This document shows positions 30,021-39,628 of a stretch of DNA of 64,000 nt, piece after piece. The translations under genes were made by a program, and so were the position numbers. Position 1 is the stretch's first letter. Every line of letters starts with the position of its first letter. The notes beneath the pieces are model-generated. The model saw only the letters and a program-made list of their open reading frames with translations, searched no databases and was not told the DNA's origin. Source of the DNA: Chitinophagaceae bacterium (GTDB taxonomy: Bacteria; Bacteroidota; Bacteroidia; Chitinophagales; Chitinophagaceae); NCBI GenBank assembly GCA_020847395.1, contig JADLCD010000040.1, positions 46,738 through 110,737 of the forward strand, in the 5' to 3' direction.

Positions 30021-30785
30021 GTGAGACGGATAAGGGTGATACCAACTTTATTATTGCATAAAGGCGGATTAATTAAATCGGTAACGTTTAAAGACTATAA
30101 ATATGTTGGCGATCCTATTAATGCGGTAAAAATCTTTAATGAAAAAGAAGTTGATGAAATAGCTGTTATAGATATTGATGCAAGTCGCGAAAAACGTGGT
30201 CCGGATATAAAAAAAATTGCTGAAATCGCCAGTGAAGCATTTATACCGATGGCTTACGGAGGGGGCATTACCTCAATTGATCAGATAAAGTCAATATATT
30301 ATAATGGCATTGAAAAAGTAATCATTAATAAGGCTGCGGTGGAAACTCCCGGGTTAATTACTAAAGCTGCTAAATTATTTGGAAGCCAAAGTGTGATGGT
30401 ATCAATAGATGTGAAGAAAAGTTTCATAAAAGGATCCAGAGTTTATACAGATAATGGTAAAACAAATACAGGACTTTCACCTATTGATTTTGCTAAACAG
30501 ATGGAAGATGCCGGAGCAGGAGAAATACTACTAACCAGCATTGATAAAGACGGCTCTTTTGAAGGATATGACTATGAATTAATACAAAAAGTCAGCAGTG
30601 TATTAAATATTCCACTTATTGCCTGTGGAGGGGCCTCTGGTGTAGAAGATTTTAAGAAAGCAATTCAATCTGGAGCATCTGCTGTTGCCGCGGGAAGCAT
30701 GTTCGTTTTTCAACGTCCGCACAGAGCCGTACTAATAAGTTATCCATCTCAGCAGGCACTTAAAGATCAATTATATAATTTGTGA
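30021..30785 (+). CDS. hisF: HisF-like cyclase subunit (sugar amidination set)
   Basis: 254 aa, GTG start; RVIPTLLLHKGGLIKSVTFKDYKYVGDPINAVKIFNEKEVDEIAVIDIDA, IACGGASGVEDF. Confidence 0.93.
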   Translation: MRRIRVIPTLLLHKGGLIKSVTFKDYKYVGDPINAVKIFNEKEVDEIAVIDIDASREKRGPDIKKIAEIASEAFIPMAYGGGITSIDQIKSIYYNGIEKVIINKAAVETPGLITKAAKLFGSQSVMVSIDVKKSFIKGSRVYTDNGKTNTGLSPIDFAKQMEDAGAGEILLTSIDKDGSFEGYDYELIQKVSSVLNIPLIACGGASGVEDFKKAIQSGASAVAAGSMFVFQRPHRAVLISYPSQQALKDQLYNL

Positions 30786-33700
30786 TCTGCCCAATCAATA
30801 TACCAGGTAAAGCAATAGTTTTTTTTGTTGTTCTTACAATTACTGTATTCTCTATTCAGGCTCAGCCTGTCTCAAATGTTTTATTGGCCAGAGTGGGTAA
30901 TGCCATTAAAATTTCTAATGGATTATTAGGTATTGTAATCCCTTCCGAAAATGCATACGAAAAAGGCAAACCTTGCCCTGCTCCTATACAATCATTTATA
31001 TACAGCGACGGTTCATATTCAGATGATACTTTTAATGAGTTATCTGCCGGAGGTGTTCTAACGGGAATGAAGGTTAAAATATTGGAAAATAGCAGTCAGC
31101 AGGTAATCGTTAAAATTGAATATACATTCAATAAAAATGAATTTAAATACGGCAGCGAGGCTTATCCTGGCGGTGAGGCCGGGCCAGGTTTTTATTACTG
31201 CACTATTACAGTAAAAAAGGGAGAAAAAACCATCATTATAGAAGAAGATTCAGATAACGATATACAATACTTTGTAAAAATAAGTAACGGTTTAATGCCC
31301 AATGTGGCGCGATACAGAGGTTGGTCCTCAATAGCAATAAAATACGGTTATGAGACACCTGGGAAAGTATATCGACCTGAAAACGAAAGAGGATATCCTT
31401 TGGATGCTACTATAGATCTTGATTATTCTACTTCGTTTTCTTATCCTTCACTGGTTTTGTGGGAACCTGCAGGGGGAGAACAAAACTCAGGTAGGTATTG
31501 GCAGGTTTTTAATAATAAAGCAAACCCCAACTCAAATCTGTTTGGCTTTTTTCAGGGCAAGCCAAACAGGTTGATGGGAGGAAAATTCTCAGGAGTGCAG
31601 TTACAGGTTTATTCAAAAGATAAGTCGCCCGAGAAAAAAGAGTTTGCAGATATAAAAGTTTTTATTCAACGCAGAGGACCCGACAATTCATGGTTTCCGA
31701 GAAAACGGTTTCAATGGGTGGCATTCATCAGTAAAAAATCAGATGTTCGTTCACCAGAACAGCAGCAACCCATAGCGAATGAGCTTAATAAAATCTCAGG
31801 GCTTGGCACTGTTATAAAATCGTATAAATTAAACCCGGTGAAAGTTGTACCCGCTTTTTATAAAGGGGCTGTATACATGCCGGAAGAACAGGTAGCTGCA
31901 TTATACACAAAAATAAAAACCGATGAAACATTCTATAAATATATATGTGCGCTCGAAAGCAGCGGCAAACCAATTTTTGATGCCTGGCGTTATCCGGATT
32001 CGGCAAAATCATTAATAAAAAGATTAATTGATCTGGGAAACAATCTTCAACAGATATATGAAACTGGCGAAGGAACTTATAGTTTTGCACTACGTTATTG
32101 GATGGGAACACTACAATTTAAAACTTATGCGTTATATGCTTCATGCATTTTTGCTGATAAAACTATTAAATTATCCAATGAAGAAAAAAAAGGCTTAGAA
32201 CAATTCATAGCTATGCTGGCGAGAATAGTATGGGACGATAATAATGTGCCTCTTTTTGAAAAATCTGGCGTAAACTTCGGACCAGCTAATATGTCCTTCC
32301 AGTATCGTAACAATGGAAGAATATTTTTTTCTCTATTACTTGCAAACGATCCTGAATTTTCAGACAGGGCAAAAGATGCGTTGAAAAAGGTTAATGAAGA
32401 TATAAATCAGTCAATTTATGAAAATGGATCCAGCTTCGGCTCACCACATTATACACAGGCAACACTTGATCCTATATTATTTTCAATGCTGCAATTAAAA
32501 CAGGCTGGCATAGCCGATTTGTTTAAAACCAATCCTAAAGTAAAACAATTCGCAAGGTTTTATACAACGCTTATTACTCCTCCCTCTGTAAGATTCAGCG
32601 GCAACCGAAAACTTATTTCGTTTGGCGATGGCTCTGAAGAAAGTGCTGCAACATTTGCATTATTGGCTACAGGATTAAAAAATGTAGATCCAGATTTAAG
32701 TGCTACACTAAATTATATTTTTAACAATGGTCCCCAAAGGTTTACATTGTCGGGATTAACAAGTCTTGCAGTTGATCTTACCAATAAAAATACTGGAAAG
32801 TTTACAGCAACCACATCCAATTATTGTGGTTATATTTCGCATTTTCGTTCAGGGTTAAACACAGAAAATGAAACTGCTGTATGGATTTTAAATGGTGACT
32901 CTTTGTATGATCATAGAAATGACGATGCAGGCGAAATAGCTATATATGCATTAAACGCGCCATTATCTTTAAGCCGAAGTTCATTTTATTATCCGTCGGC
33001 TACTGATTCGAGAATCAGGTCTGTAGTGGTGCCAGAAAAAAAATTTCCTGAATGGAACCAGTCAGCACAACCTATAAATGAACGGTCGCTAACTAATAGA
33101 ACCTGGCCACAGTCGTTCCTAAACTCGTTCGTTAATTTAGGTATTGCAAGTTCTGCAAGCATATCAATGAAAACAAAAGAAGGAACGTTGTGGAACAGGA
33201 AAATAAGCTCGATCAATTTATATAATGATCTGCCAATTATTATTTTTTATGATAGTGTTTCCGGAAATGCATCAAATGTCTGGAGTATGATGATGATGTC
33301 TGAGGGAGCTATAGAAACCCCTCTGGGATTAGTTACTCCAGAAAAAATGCTTTATAATAACAACTCGTCAAAACAATTACCTAAATCAACCCCCCAAAAA
33401 ACATTAAAAAACGGGCTTAATAAATTTGTATTTACAGGGCAAAAATGGATTGCACATCCATCAAAAGGCATTAACTGGAATTTATATGCCGTTTCTAAGA
33501 CACAAACAGATTTTACAATGGCTGAATGGGCCACTACCTGGCAAAATGATATTGAAGTTTTGGAATTTCTTAAAACCAATAAAAGTCAATATTTCGAAGA
33601 TCAACAAATAATAAGGCTTAGAAGCGATAAACCTTTTTTTAATTTTGTTCTTCCATATGCAAAAGGAACGAATCCATATAGCGATCAAAATGTGAGGTAT

Positions 33701-34096
33701 CTTGGCAACAACATAGTAGAATTAGCCCAACATAATATGCAGATAGTGATAAATCCTTTCTATTATTGCGGTGAAGATGCTGATAGGGTTGTTTTAGGAT
33801 TATTATCAGAGAATGGAGAATGTAATTATGAAGGATTCAGTATTTCAGGGGGGTATATTGAATTGGAGTATAAAGAGGATATTGTAAAAATTAGAATACA
33901 TGGAAACGCAGGTACAAGAAAAGTTAAGCTGCCCTTCCAGGTATCTACCGCCTTAAATCAAAAAGAAGTTGAAGTGAATAATATTGGAACACAAGAATGC
34001 ATCGTGAACATAAAATACACATCCGGTAGTTTAGATCTGCCCAATGGAAGTTCAGGCTATATTAAATATTCTTTCAATAAAAGGCGGGAAAAGTAA
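30782..34096 (+). CDS. Heparinase II/III-like polysaccharide lyase-fold protein (putative)
   Basis: 1104 aa, N-terminal signal-like segment (IVFFVVLTITVFSIQAQ); alpha/alpha-toroid-like middle (SFGSPHYTQATLDPILFSMLQL, SFGDGSEESAATFALLATG); downstream YDHRNDDAGEIAIYALNAPLSLSRSSFY like the heparinase II/III beta-sheet domain. GTG start overlaps the hisF stop by 4 nt. Confidence 0.6.
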   Translation: MICPINIPGKAIVFFVVLTITVFSIQAQPVSNVLLARVGNAIKISNGLLGIVIPSENAYEKGKPCPAPIQSFIYSDGSYSDDTFNELSAGGVLTGMKVKILENSSQQVIVKIEYTFNKNEFKYGSEAYPGGEAGPGFYYCTITVKKGEKTIIIEEDSDNDIQYFVKISNGLMPNVARYRGWSSIAIKYGYETPGKVYRPENERGYPLDATIDLDYSTSFSYPSLVLWEPAGGEQNSGRYWQVFNNKANPNSNLFGFFQGKPNRLMGGKFSGVQLQVYSKDKSPEKKEFADIKVFIQRRGPDNSWFPRKRFQWVAFISKKSDVRSPEQQQPIANELNKISGLGTVIKSYKLNPVKVVPAFYKGAVYMPEEQVAALYTKIKTDETFYKYICALESSGKPIFDAWRYPDSAKSLIKRLIDLGNNLQQIYETGEGTYSFALRYWMGTLQFKTYALYASCIFADKTIKLSNEEKKGLEQFIAMLARIVWDDNNVPLFEKSGVNFGPANMSFQYRNNGRIFFSLLLANDPEFSDRAKDALKKVNEDINQSIYENGSSFGSPHYTQATLDPILFSMLQLKQAGIADLFKTNPKVKQFARFYTTLITPPSVRFSGNRKLISFGDGSEESAATFALLATGLKNVDPDLSATLNYIFNNGPQRFTLSGLTSLAVDLTNKNTGKFTATTSNYCGYISHFRSGLNTENETAVWILNGDSLYDHRNDDAGEIAIYALNAPLSLSRSSFYYPSATDSRIRSVVVPEKKFPEWNQSAQPINERSLTNRTWPQSFLNSFVNLGIASSASISMKTKEGTLWNRKISSINLYNDLPIIIFYDSVSGNASNVWSMMMMSEGAIETPLGLVTPEKMLYNNNSSKQLPKSTPQKTLKNGLNKFVFTGQKWIAHPSKGINWNLYAVSKTQTDFTMAEWATTWQNDIEVLEFLKTNKSQYFEDQQIIRLRSDKPFFNFVLPYAKGTNPYSDQNVRYLGNNIVELAQHNMQIVINPFYYCGEDADRVVLGLLSENGECNYEGFSISGGYIELEYKEDIVKIRIHGNAGTRKVKLPFQVSTALNQKEVEVNNIGTQECIVNIKYTSGSLDLPNGSSGYIKYSFNKRREK

Positions 34097-34130
34097 ATAG
34101 CCTAAGTATAAAATAAAAGAAAGCAGGAGT

Positions 34131-35306
34131 ATGAGAATGTATGATGAGGAAAAATTAAAATTGAGTATTACAGCAAATTTTGGACGACCGTATCAGCAAT
34201 GCAGCATAAGCGTGATGGATACAATTGCTGACCCTGATATTACTTTTGATTCAAAAGGAATTTCAAACTATTATTACGAGTATAAAGCCAAAGAAAAAGC
34301 AGAAGTTCCCAAGGGTGTGGAGGCACAAAAAAAGCTCGAGGAAGTTGTAAACCTGATAAAGGAAAGGGGAAAGAATAATAAGTATGACTGTATAACAGGG
34401 GTAAGTGGAGGAGTTGACAGCACATATCTTGCATATATGGCAAAAAAGCTTGGACTTAAACCGTTAATAGTACATTTTGATAATGGCTGGAATTCTGAGT
34501 TGGCGGTAAAGAACATTGAAAATATTATTTCTAAGCTTGGGTTTGATTTGTATACACTTGTAGTAGATTGGGAAGAGTTTAAAGATATTCAATTGGCTTA
34601 TCTTAAAGCTTCGGTTATTGATATAGAAGCGATAACCGATCATGCCATTATTGGAACTTTATACAAACTTGCGGCAGAAAATAATATTAAATATATTTTA
34701 AGCGGCGCTAATGTGGTAACAGAGAATACGCTTCCAAAGAGTTGGATATTTAATAAAATCGATCATGTAAACATTAAAGATATTCATGATCGCTACGGTT
34801 CGGTAAAGTTGAAAACATACCCTCTATTTAATGCTACTAAGAAAAGATTATACACCAGGCTTAAGAATATTGAAAGTGTGTATTTATTGAATTATCTGCC
34901 ATATACTAAGAAGAATGTTAAGGAGCTTATCAAAAACGAATTAGATTGGAAAGATTACGGAGGAAAGCATTATGAATCAATTTTTACAAGGTTTTATCAG
35001 GGATATATTCTTCCGGTAAAATTTGGTGTAGATAAAAGAAAAGCGCACCTGTCTGACCTGATATTTTCCGGGCAAATTTCAAAAGAAGAAGCGTTAGAGG
35101 AGTTAAAAAAATCTATTTACGATCAAGCTCAGCTCAACACAGATCGTGATTTTGTGTTAAAAAAATTTAATCTTACGGAAAAGGAATTTGAACAGATCCT
35201 TGATCTCCCAAGAAAAGAACATGCCGAATTCAAAACTGAAAAAGGTTTCTGGGAAAAATATCCATTATTAAAACCGCTGAAATTTATAACCGCACTAACC
35301 AGGTAA
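34131..35306 (+). CDS. N-acetyl sugar amidotransferase (WbpG/PseA-like)
   Basis: 391 aa; YDCITGVSGGVDSTYLAYMAKKLGLKPLIVHFDNGWNSELAVKNI (ATP-PPase). Confidence 0.9.
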   Translation: MRMYDEEKLKLSITANFGRPYQQCSISVMDTIADPDITFDSKGISNYYYEYKAKEKAEVPKGVEAQKKLEEVVNLIKERGKNNKYDCITGVSGGVDSTYLAYMAKKLGLKPLIVHFDNGWNSELAVKNIENIISKLGFDLYTLVVDWEEFKDIQLAYLKASVIDIEAITDHAIIGTLYKLAAENNIKYILSGANVVTENTLPKSWIFNKIDHVNIKDIHDRYGSVKLKTYPLFNATKKRLYTRLKNIESVYLLNYLPYTKKNVKELIKNELDWKDYGGKHYESIFTRFYQGYILPVKFGVDKRKAHLSDLIFSGQISKEEALEELKKSIYDQAQLNTDRDFVLKKFNLTEKEFEQILDLPRKEHAEFKTEKGFWEKYPLLKPLKFITALTR

Positions 35307-35310
35307 TTGC

Positions 35311-36435
35311 GTGTTCAAATTTGAAGGGAAAAAAATCTTGATTATTTCACCACAAGGATGGTCACATTTAAGTATTTCCAAGCATCACTATGCCATGGAG
35401 TTATCGTTAAAGAATGAAGTTTGGTTTCTTAATGCACCGCAAGAAAAAACAGGGTTGGATTTTAAAACAGAAAGAATTTCATCATACCCAGGCTTACATA
35501 TAATTAAATATTCTTTACCGGTGCCCAAATTTTTGTTTTTCCATTTCCGTTCATTGTATAAAAAAATTAATCTACTGTTCTTATCAAGAAAATTAAGGAA
35601 AATTGTTTCTCAATTTGATATTTGTATTGATTTTGGCAATTATATGCTATATGACAATACAAATTTTGTTAATGCCAATCTTAAAATCTATTTCCCTGTT
35701 GACGATTTTGAAGATTTGAAACCTTCAATGAGGGGAAGCACTCTTGCTTTCTCTGTTTCTGCGAATATTATAGAAAAGTTTAAAAAAAATGGATTAAAAT
35801 GTCATTTCATTAACCATGGATTAAATAGCATTTTTGCAGAGCATGCAAAACAACAATTGTGTGATATAAAACAATGGGTAAGAAAAGATGTTTTGCATAT
35901 AGCGTATGCTGGAAACCTATTCATACCTTTTATTGATGTGAATGCATTGGAAAAAGTAATAAGGCAAAATCCGGATATAGTATTTCATTTTTTTGGATCA
36001 ACCATACATAATCCTGAGGTTTCCTGGCATGTTCGCTGGTATAAGTTTTTGTCAGAAACAAAAAATGTAAAGCTATATGGCTCTATTAGTTCATCTGAAT
36101 TGGCAGAGGCATTTGCAAACAAGGATGCGTTTCTGCTCTGCTATAAGCCTGATAATAAAAATTATCATGCAGAAAACTCTCATAAAATTTTTGAATACTT
36201 TAGTACCGGGAAAGTTATTATATCAACACCCATTACACTTTATGTTGAAAATGAATTGTTTTGTATGAGCAATGGGAACGAAAATTTTGAAAACACATTT
36301 AGCAGAGGTATAGCAGGCATTGAAAAATACAATAGTATTGAGTATTTAAAGAAGAGAATATTGTTTTCACTAGAAAATGAATATTCAAACCAGGTGAAGA
36401 AAATGGAAAAAATAATTAATCAAAAAGAGGATTGA
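35311..36435 (+). CDS. Glycosyltransferase (GT-B, group 1-like)
   Basis: 374 aa, GTG start; ILIISPQGWSHLSISKHHYAMELSL..., C-terminal HAENSHKIFEYFSTGKVIISTPI. Confidence 0.75.
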   Translation: MFKFEGKKILIISPQGWSHLSISKHHYAMELSLKNEVWFLNAPQEKTGLDFKTERISSYPGLHIIKYSLPVPKFLFFHFRSLYKKINLLFLSRKLRKIVSQFDICIDFGNYMLYDNTNFVNANLKIYFPVDDFEDLKPSMRGSTLAFSVSANIIEKFKKNGLKCHFINHGLNSIFAEHAKQQLCDIKQWVRKDVLHIAYAGNLFIPFIDVNALEKVIRQNPDIVFHFFGSTIHNPEVSWHVRWYKFLSETKNVKLYGSISSSELAEAFANKDAFLLCYKPDNKNYHAENSHKIFEYFSTGKVIISTPITLYVENELFCMSNGNENFENTFSRGIAGIEKYNSIEYLKKRILFSLENEYSNQVKKMEKIINQKED

Positions 36436-36478
36436 TTACTTCAAAACGAACTTATGATTCTTGTTAGCGATATAAATT

Positions 36479-37513
36479 ATGCAGATCAATAAAATCTTAT
36501 TTCTGGGCGCATCCGGGAAGGGTGCATTGGAGTTATCCTATTTAAACGCAGCAAAAGAACTTGGGATAGAGTTCAAAATTTTTGACCCTGCAAAAGAAGA
36601 AATAAAATATATAAAGGGCGGTAGTATCGGAAAAAAACTTCACGCTTTTTTACCTGTTGAACAGTGGATAAGAAAAATGAATAGGGAGATTATACTCCTT
36701 GTAAAAAAATTTAATCCCGGTTTAGTTCTGCTTTTTACTAATACGCGGGTATTACCTGGCACACTGGCATGTATAAGAACTATGAATCCGAAAGTAAAAA
36801 TTGCCTGGCTATGGCCGGATACCCCCCTTAACCTGGAGAAACATAATTTTTTGAATGCGCCCTTTGTAGATATGACTTGCACATACAGTAGTGCTACCTT
36901 GCCTGTATTTGAACGCGCCGGCTTTCCTAACATTCATTGGGTACCTCTTGCAGGAGACTTCCAAATGCATGGAATAGATAATATAAATGAAACTTTCGAT
37001 GTAGACATTTCATTTGTTGGCGGATGGAGGCCCGAAAGAGAAAGAGTAATGAATATTATTTGCGAACATTTTAAAAATGCGAATATTGAAATATATGGAC
37101 CTTACTGGAAAAGGGATTGCAAACATGCGGCTGTAAGGAGTAAAATAAAAGGAGAAGGGTTATATGAAAAACAATTAGCGGACTTTTTTAATAGATCAAG
37201 AATTAATGTAAACGTTATAGATGATACGAATTATCCGGCGGCAAACATGAGGTTTTTTGAGGTTTTTACTGCAGGAGGTTTGCAATTAGCATCAGCATGT
37301 CCCGAACAGGAAAATATTTTCAGACATCGTGAACATATCGTATACTTTAAATCTGAAGAGGATATTATTCCTGAAATTGAATGGATATTATCTCATAAAG
37401 AGGAATGCAACCAAATTAGATCAAAATCACATAACCTCTTAAAAAAAGATCATACTTACACACAAAGACTAAAATATATAACAGAGCATATAAATTTCAA
37501 AGAAAGCTTATGA
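36479..37513 (+). CDS. Glycosyltransferase, CgeB/Glyco_trans_1_2-like
   Basis: 344 aa; DVDISFVGGWRPERERVMNII, NVNVIDDTNYPAANMRFFEVFTAGGLQLAS. Confidence 0.75.
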   Translation: MQINKILFLGASGKGALELSYLNAAKELGIEFKIFDPAKEEIKYIKGGSIGKKLHAFLPVEQWIRKMNREIILLVKKFNPGLVLLFTNTRVLPGTLACIRTMNPKVKIAWLWPDTPLNLEKHNFLNAPFVDMTCTYSSATLPVFERAGFPNIHWVPLAGDFQMHGIDNINETFDVDISFVGGWRPERERVMNIICEHFKNANIEIYGPYWKRDCKHAAVRSKIKGEGLYEKQLADFFNRSRINVNVIDDTNYPAANMRFFEVFTAGGLQLASACPEQENIFRHREHIVYFKSEEDIIPEIEWILSHKEECNQIRSKSHNLLKKDHTYTQRLKYITEHINFKESL

Positions 37514-38430
37514 TAAATGTTTTGATAACCGGCGGCGCCGGCTTTATTCCAAGTTCACTTGCTGATACATTACTTGCCAAAGGAAAATACTTTGTTGTTG
37601 CTACTGATAATTTACTCACAGGTAATAAAAGCAATATCTCACAACACGAGCATTATAAATTCATTAAATGCGATGTTAATAATTACCAGGATATTTCAGC
37701 GGTAATGCTCAATTATAACTTTGACTATGTTTTTCATTATGCTGCGGTTGTAGGAGTATTAAGAACTTTAGATAATCCCAAAATGGTGTTAGATGATATT
37801 AAAGGCCTGCAAAACATTTTTGAACTATCTAAAAATACCGGGGTTAAAAGAGTTTTTTTCAGTTCTTCTTCAGAGGTTTATGGAGAGCCTGTGCACTTAC
37901 CCCAACATGAATATCAAACTCCTTTAAATTCACGACTACCCTATGCGGTTGTAAAAAATATTGGTGAGTGCTTTTGCAGGTCTTACTGGGATGAATTTGG
38001 CCTTAATTATACAATTCTACGGTTTTTTAACACTTATGGGCCACGCCAAAGTGAAGATTTTGTGGTATCTAAATTTTTGCATGCAGCAATAAACAATGAT
38101 GATATAACAATTTATGGTGATGGAAGCCAAACCAGAACGTTTTGCTATATAGACGACAATCTTGAATTTGAAACAAAGATATTAGAGAATAATTTATTTA
38201 TTAATGATGTGGTGAATGTGGGTAATGACAAACTTACGTCTGTCGGTGAACTGGCCAAAACCATTATACGTTGTACCGGATCGTCTTCTAAAATTATACA
38301 TTTACCTCCATTAAAGGAGGGGGATATGACACGCCGCCAACCTGATAATGCCAAAATGCTTTCTGTACTGAATCGTCCCCTAATATCATTAGAGGAAGGA
38401 GTAAAAAAGATCTTAAGTTTCAGGAGCTAA
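37510..38430 (+). CDS. NAD-dependent epimerase/dehydratase (extended SDR)
   Basis: 306 aa; LITGGAGFIPSSLAD, SSSSEVYGEPVHLPQ, YAVVK, RFFNTYGPRQ. Confidence 0.85.
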   Translation: MINVLITGGAGFIPSSLADTLLAKGKYFVVATDNLLTGNKSNISQHEHYKFIKCDVNNYQDISAVMLNYNFDYVFHYAAVVGVLRTLDNPKMVLDDIKGLQNIFELSKNTGVKRVFFSSSSEVYGEPVHLPQHEYQTPLNSRLPYAVVKNIGECFCRSYWDEFGLNYTILRFFNTYGPRQSEDFVVSKFLHAAINNDDITIYGDGSQTRTFCYIDDNLEFETKILENNLFINDVVNVGNDKLTSVGELAKTIIRCTGSSSKIIHLPPLKEGDMTRRQPDNAKMLSVLNRPLISLEEGVKKILSFRS

Positions 38431-38575
38431 GAATACTGAACAACGCTTAAACTATTATTTAATAACTAATAAATATAGTCTGGTAAATTCAAAAAAAAAA
38501 TATCGTAAGAGAATAGCCATTATTCATTTTAACCCTATTGATAAATACCCTCCTGCTGTAAATTGTGTTCGATAT

Positions 38576-39628
38576 TTGGCCTCGAAATTCAAAGGAAATA
38601 CTGAAATAATTGTTCTTACAACAGCTCCTCCAAAAGCGCACTGGCAATTGAGCATTCCTAACGTAACAATTAATCAGTTAACCTCGCTCCCTAATAATGC
38701 GCTGAATCGCTTTCAACGCGTAGTAAAATATATAGCTTTTAACTTAAAAGCATTTTACAAACTGTTGATAATGCACCCAAATATTATTTTATATTATGAG
38801 ACATTATCAGCGTGGGCTCCGTACGTGTATACCCGGTGGATTAATAGATCCTGCCGGGTTTTTATCCATTATCATGAATACATGAGCCCTCAAGAATATT
38901 CAAATGAAATGCTGTTAAATAAATGGCTGCACAAACTTGAGCTGCATATTTATGAAAATGCTTCATGGATATCTCATACAAACAACGATCGGATGAGTAT
39001 GTTTTTAAATGATATTAAACCTATCAACCCTTTACATACATATATTTTACCTAACTATCCTCCTGCATCATGGAAAAATCAGAAAAAGAAAATAGAAAAA
39101 GATAAAAGCCGTACTGGCTTTATATATGTAGGAGCCTTGAGTTTAAAAACAATGTATACAAAAGAAATGGCGGAGTTTATAGCTGCAAATCCTGAAAAAT
39201 ATTACTGGGATATTTACTCTGACACCCATGAACCTGATGTTATTGGATACTTAAATTCTTTTAAAACAGGAAATATATCTTTTAAAGGTGCTGTAAAATA
39301 CGACGACTTACCCATTATTTTAACTCAGTATAACATAGGTGTAATTTTGTATAAAGGACATATCCCTAATTTTGTATATAATGCACCAAACAAATTATTT
39401 GAATATTATGCTTGCGGGCTTAATGTTTGGTTTCCAGATAAAATGAAAGGAGTATGGCCTTACAAATGTGGCGATAAAACACCGCAGATAGTGCCGATAG
39501 ATTTTGAGAACATGGCAATCAATCCATTTAATTTGGCTGCAACGGATAAAACGCTTCCGCCTGGTACAAAATATTATGCAGAAGATGTATTAGAGATGAT
39601 ATGGGAAAAAATAAATAATAATATTTAA
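38576..39628 (+). CDS. Glycosyltransferase; N-terminus probably extends upstream of the ORF-track start
   Basis: C-terminal GT-B pattern (YNAPNKLFEYYACGLNVWFP). The same frame upstream reads KKKYRKRIAIIHFNPIDKYPPAVNCVRYLASKF without a stop back to 38417. Confidence 0.75.
   Translation: MASKFKGNTEIIVLTTAPPKAHWQLSIPNVTINQLTSLPNNALNRFQRVVKYIAFNLKAFYKLLIMHPNIILYYETLSAWAPYVYTRWINRSCRVFIHYHEYMSPQEYSNEMLLNKWLHKLELHIYENASWISHTNNDRMSMFLNDIKPINPLHTYILPNYPPASWKNQKKKIEKDKSRTGFIYVGALSLKTMYTKEMAEFIAANPEKYYWDIYSDTHEPDVIGYLNSFKTGNISFKGAVKYDDLPIILTQYNIGVILYKGHIPNFVYNAPNKLFEYYACGLNVWFPDKMKGVWPYKCGDKTPQIVPIDFENMAINPFNLAATDKTLPPGTKYYAEDVLEMIWEKINNNI

Noticed and set aside
29403-30785. hisH and hisF as part of histidine biosynthesis
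   Set aside because: No other his genes are present. They sit with an N-acetyl sugar amidotransferase inside a polysaccharide locus, so a sugar-amidination role fits better.
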